From the NCBI RefSeq assembly GCF_021869535.1, contig NW_026262679.1, positions 81,279,143-81,343,142 on the forward strand: a DNA stretch of 64,000 bases. Reading direction: 5' to 3'. The notes under the pieces are model-generated. The model saw nothing but the letters and a program-made list of their open reading frames with translations. It searched no databases and was not told the origin of the DNA. The DNA is from Mytilus californianus (taxonomy: Eukaryota; Mollusca; Bivalvia; Mytilida; Mytilidae). Positions 63,435 to 64,000 of this stretch are shown here, in pieces. A program made the position numbers and the translations under genes. How positions within the stretch are numbered: the first letter of the stretch is position 1; each line of letters starts with the position of its first letter.

Positions 63435-64000
63435 TAACAATAGTATCTGACCATCATTAACTGACAAAACCGTAAAAACTTAACACTGACCAATGATCCA
63501 TGAAAATGAGGTCAAGGTCAGATGAAACCTGCCAGACAGACATGTACACCTTACAATCACTCCATACACCAAATACAGTGACCCTATTGCTTATAGTACA
63601 TGAGAAATAGACCAAGCCACAACAAGAGTGCACACGCTGAAATGTCTCGCCTTCTTTACTAACCATTGATTTTATGTTGATAGTCCTAAATATAAAGCTT
63701 TACTACAAGTAACACATTAACTTAACATGATCCAAGAAAATGAGGTCAAGATCAGATAAACCAAACGAAAAATACATGTACACCTTACAATCATTCTATA
63801 AACCAAACATAGTTGACCTATTGCTTATAGTTTCTAAGAAACAGTCTTAACCAAGAAAACTTAACATTGACCAATGAACCATGAAAATGAGGTCAAGGTC
63901 AGATGAAACATGCCAGTCAGACATGTACACCTTACAATCAATGTATGCATTAAATATAGTTGACCTATTGCTTATAGTATCTAAGAAACATACTTAACCA
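63435..64000 (+). repeat. Family G repeat, tandem units running off the window
   Basis: Units with GACCAATGAACCATGAAAAT, GAGGTCAAGGTCAGATGAAA and CATGTACACCTTACAATCA recur at about 63480, 63718 and 63858. A fresh head (ACAAGAGTGCACACGCTGAA then ATGTCTCGCC) occurs at 63622. No tail is reached. Confidence 0.7.

Overview
This is AT-rich metazoan nuclear DNA that is mostly intron and repeat. The best organism guess is a marine bivalve, probably a mussel (Mytilidae). That is an inference from the host gene's level of divergence, an intronless B-box/TRIM-like gene with a decayed relative nearby, and repeat families I associate with mussel genomes. There are no prokaryotic features, rRNA genes, tRNA genes or CRISPR arrays that I can support.

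One large gene dominates. Twenty-nine exons on the minus strand between 51284 and 261 splice in consistent phase at GT/AG sites into 1138 codons of an NBAS orthologue (neuroblastoma-amplified sequence, the Sec39-family subunit of the ER-associated NRZ tethering complex). Transcription runs right to left. The amino-terminal beta-propeller exons are not found up to 64000 and presumably lie further right. The carboxy-terminal exons lie left of position 1. Coding sequence is about 7 % of the gene span here; the largest introns are 8900-18893 (10.0 kb) and 39133-48881 (9.7 kb).

On the plus strand at 60330-62045 lies an intact, intronless 571-codon gene with two B-box zinc fingers, a coiled coil and a carboxy-terminal beta-propeller-like region, but no RING finger. 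A decayed relative of this family sits at about 9735-10232 inside an NBAS intron. A frameshifted Ty3/Gypsy-like gag remnant lies at 62640-63410 on the minus strand.

The introns are packed with mobile-element debris. The most striking class is a set of compound repeats that share one plan: a head with a short motif, a tandem core (units of about 135, 160, 161, 180 or 503 bp), a GAC- or GGACA-rich microsatellite, and a tail hairpin whose arms match the head motif. Different families carry different head motifs, and the tail changes with the head. One head type (12430, 12867, 21121, 58668) is joined to different cores. Every copy I recognise points the same way, antisense to NBAS. The plan resembles Helentron-associated, HINE-like rolling-circle elements, which is inference. 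Other elements include a piggyBac-like element with TTAA target sites (41115-42535), two near-identical 469-bp TIR elements (1281-1748, 2623-3091), a TIR element flanked by a 5-bp target duplication (17085-18322), several 200-bp foldback MITE families, a six-copy exact 37-bp minisatellite (30491-30712), and nested insertions that give relative ages.
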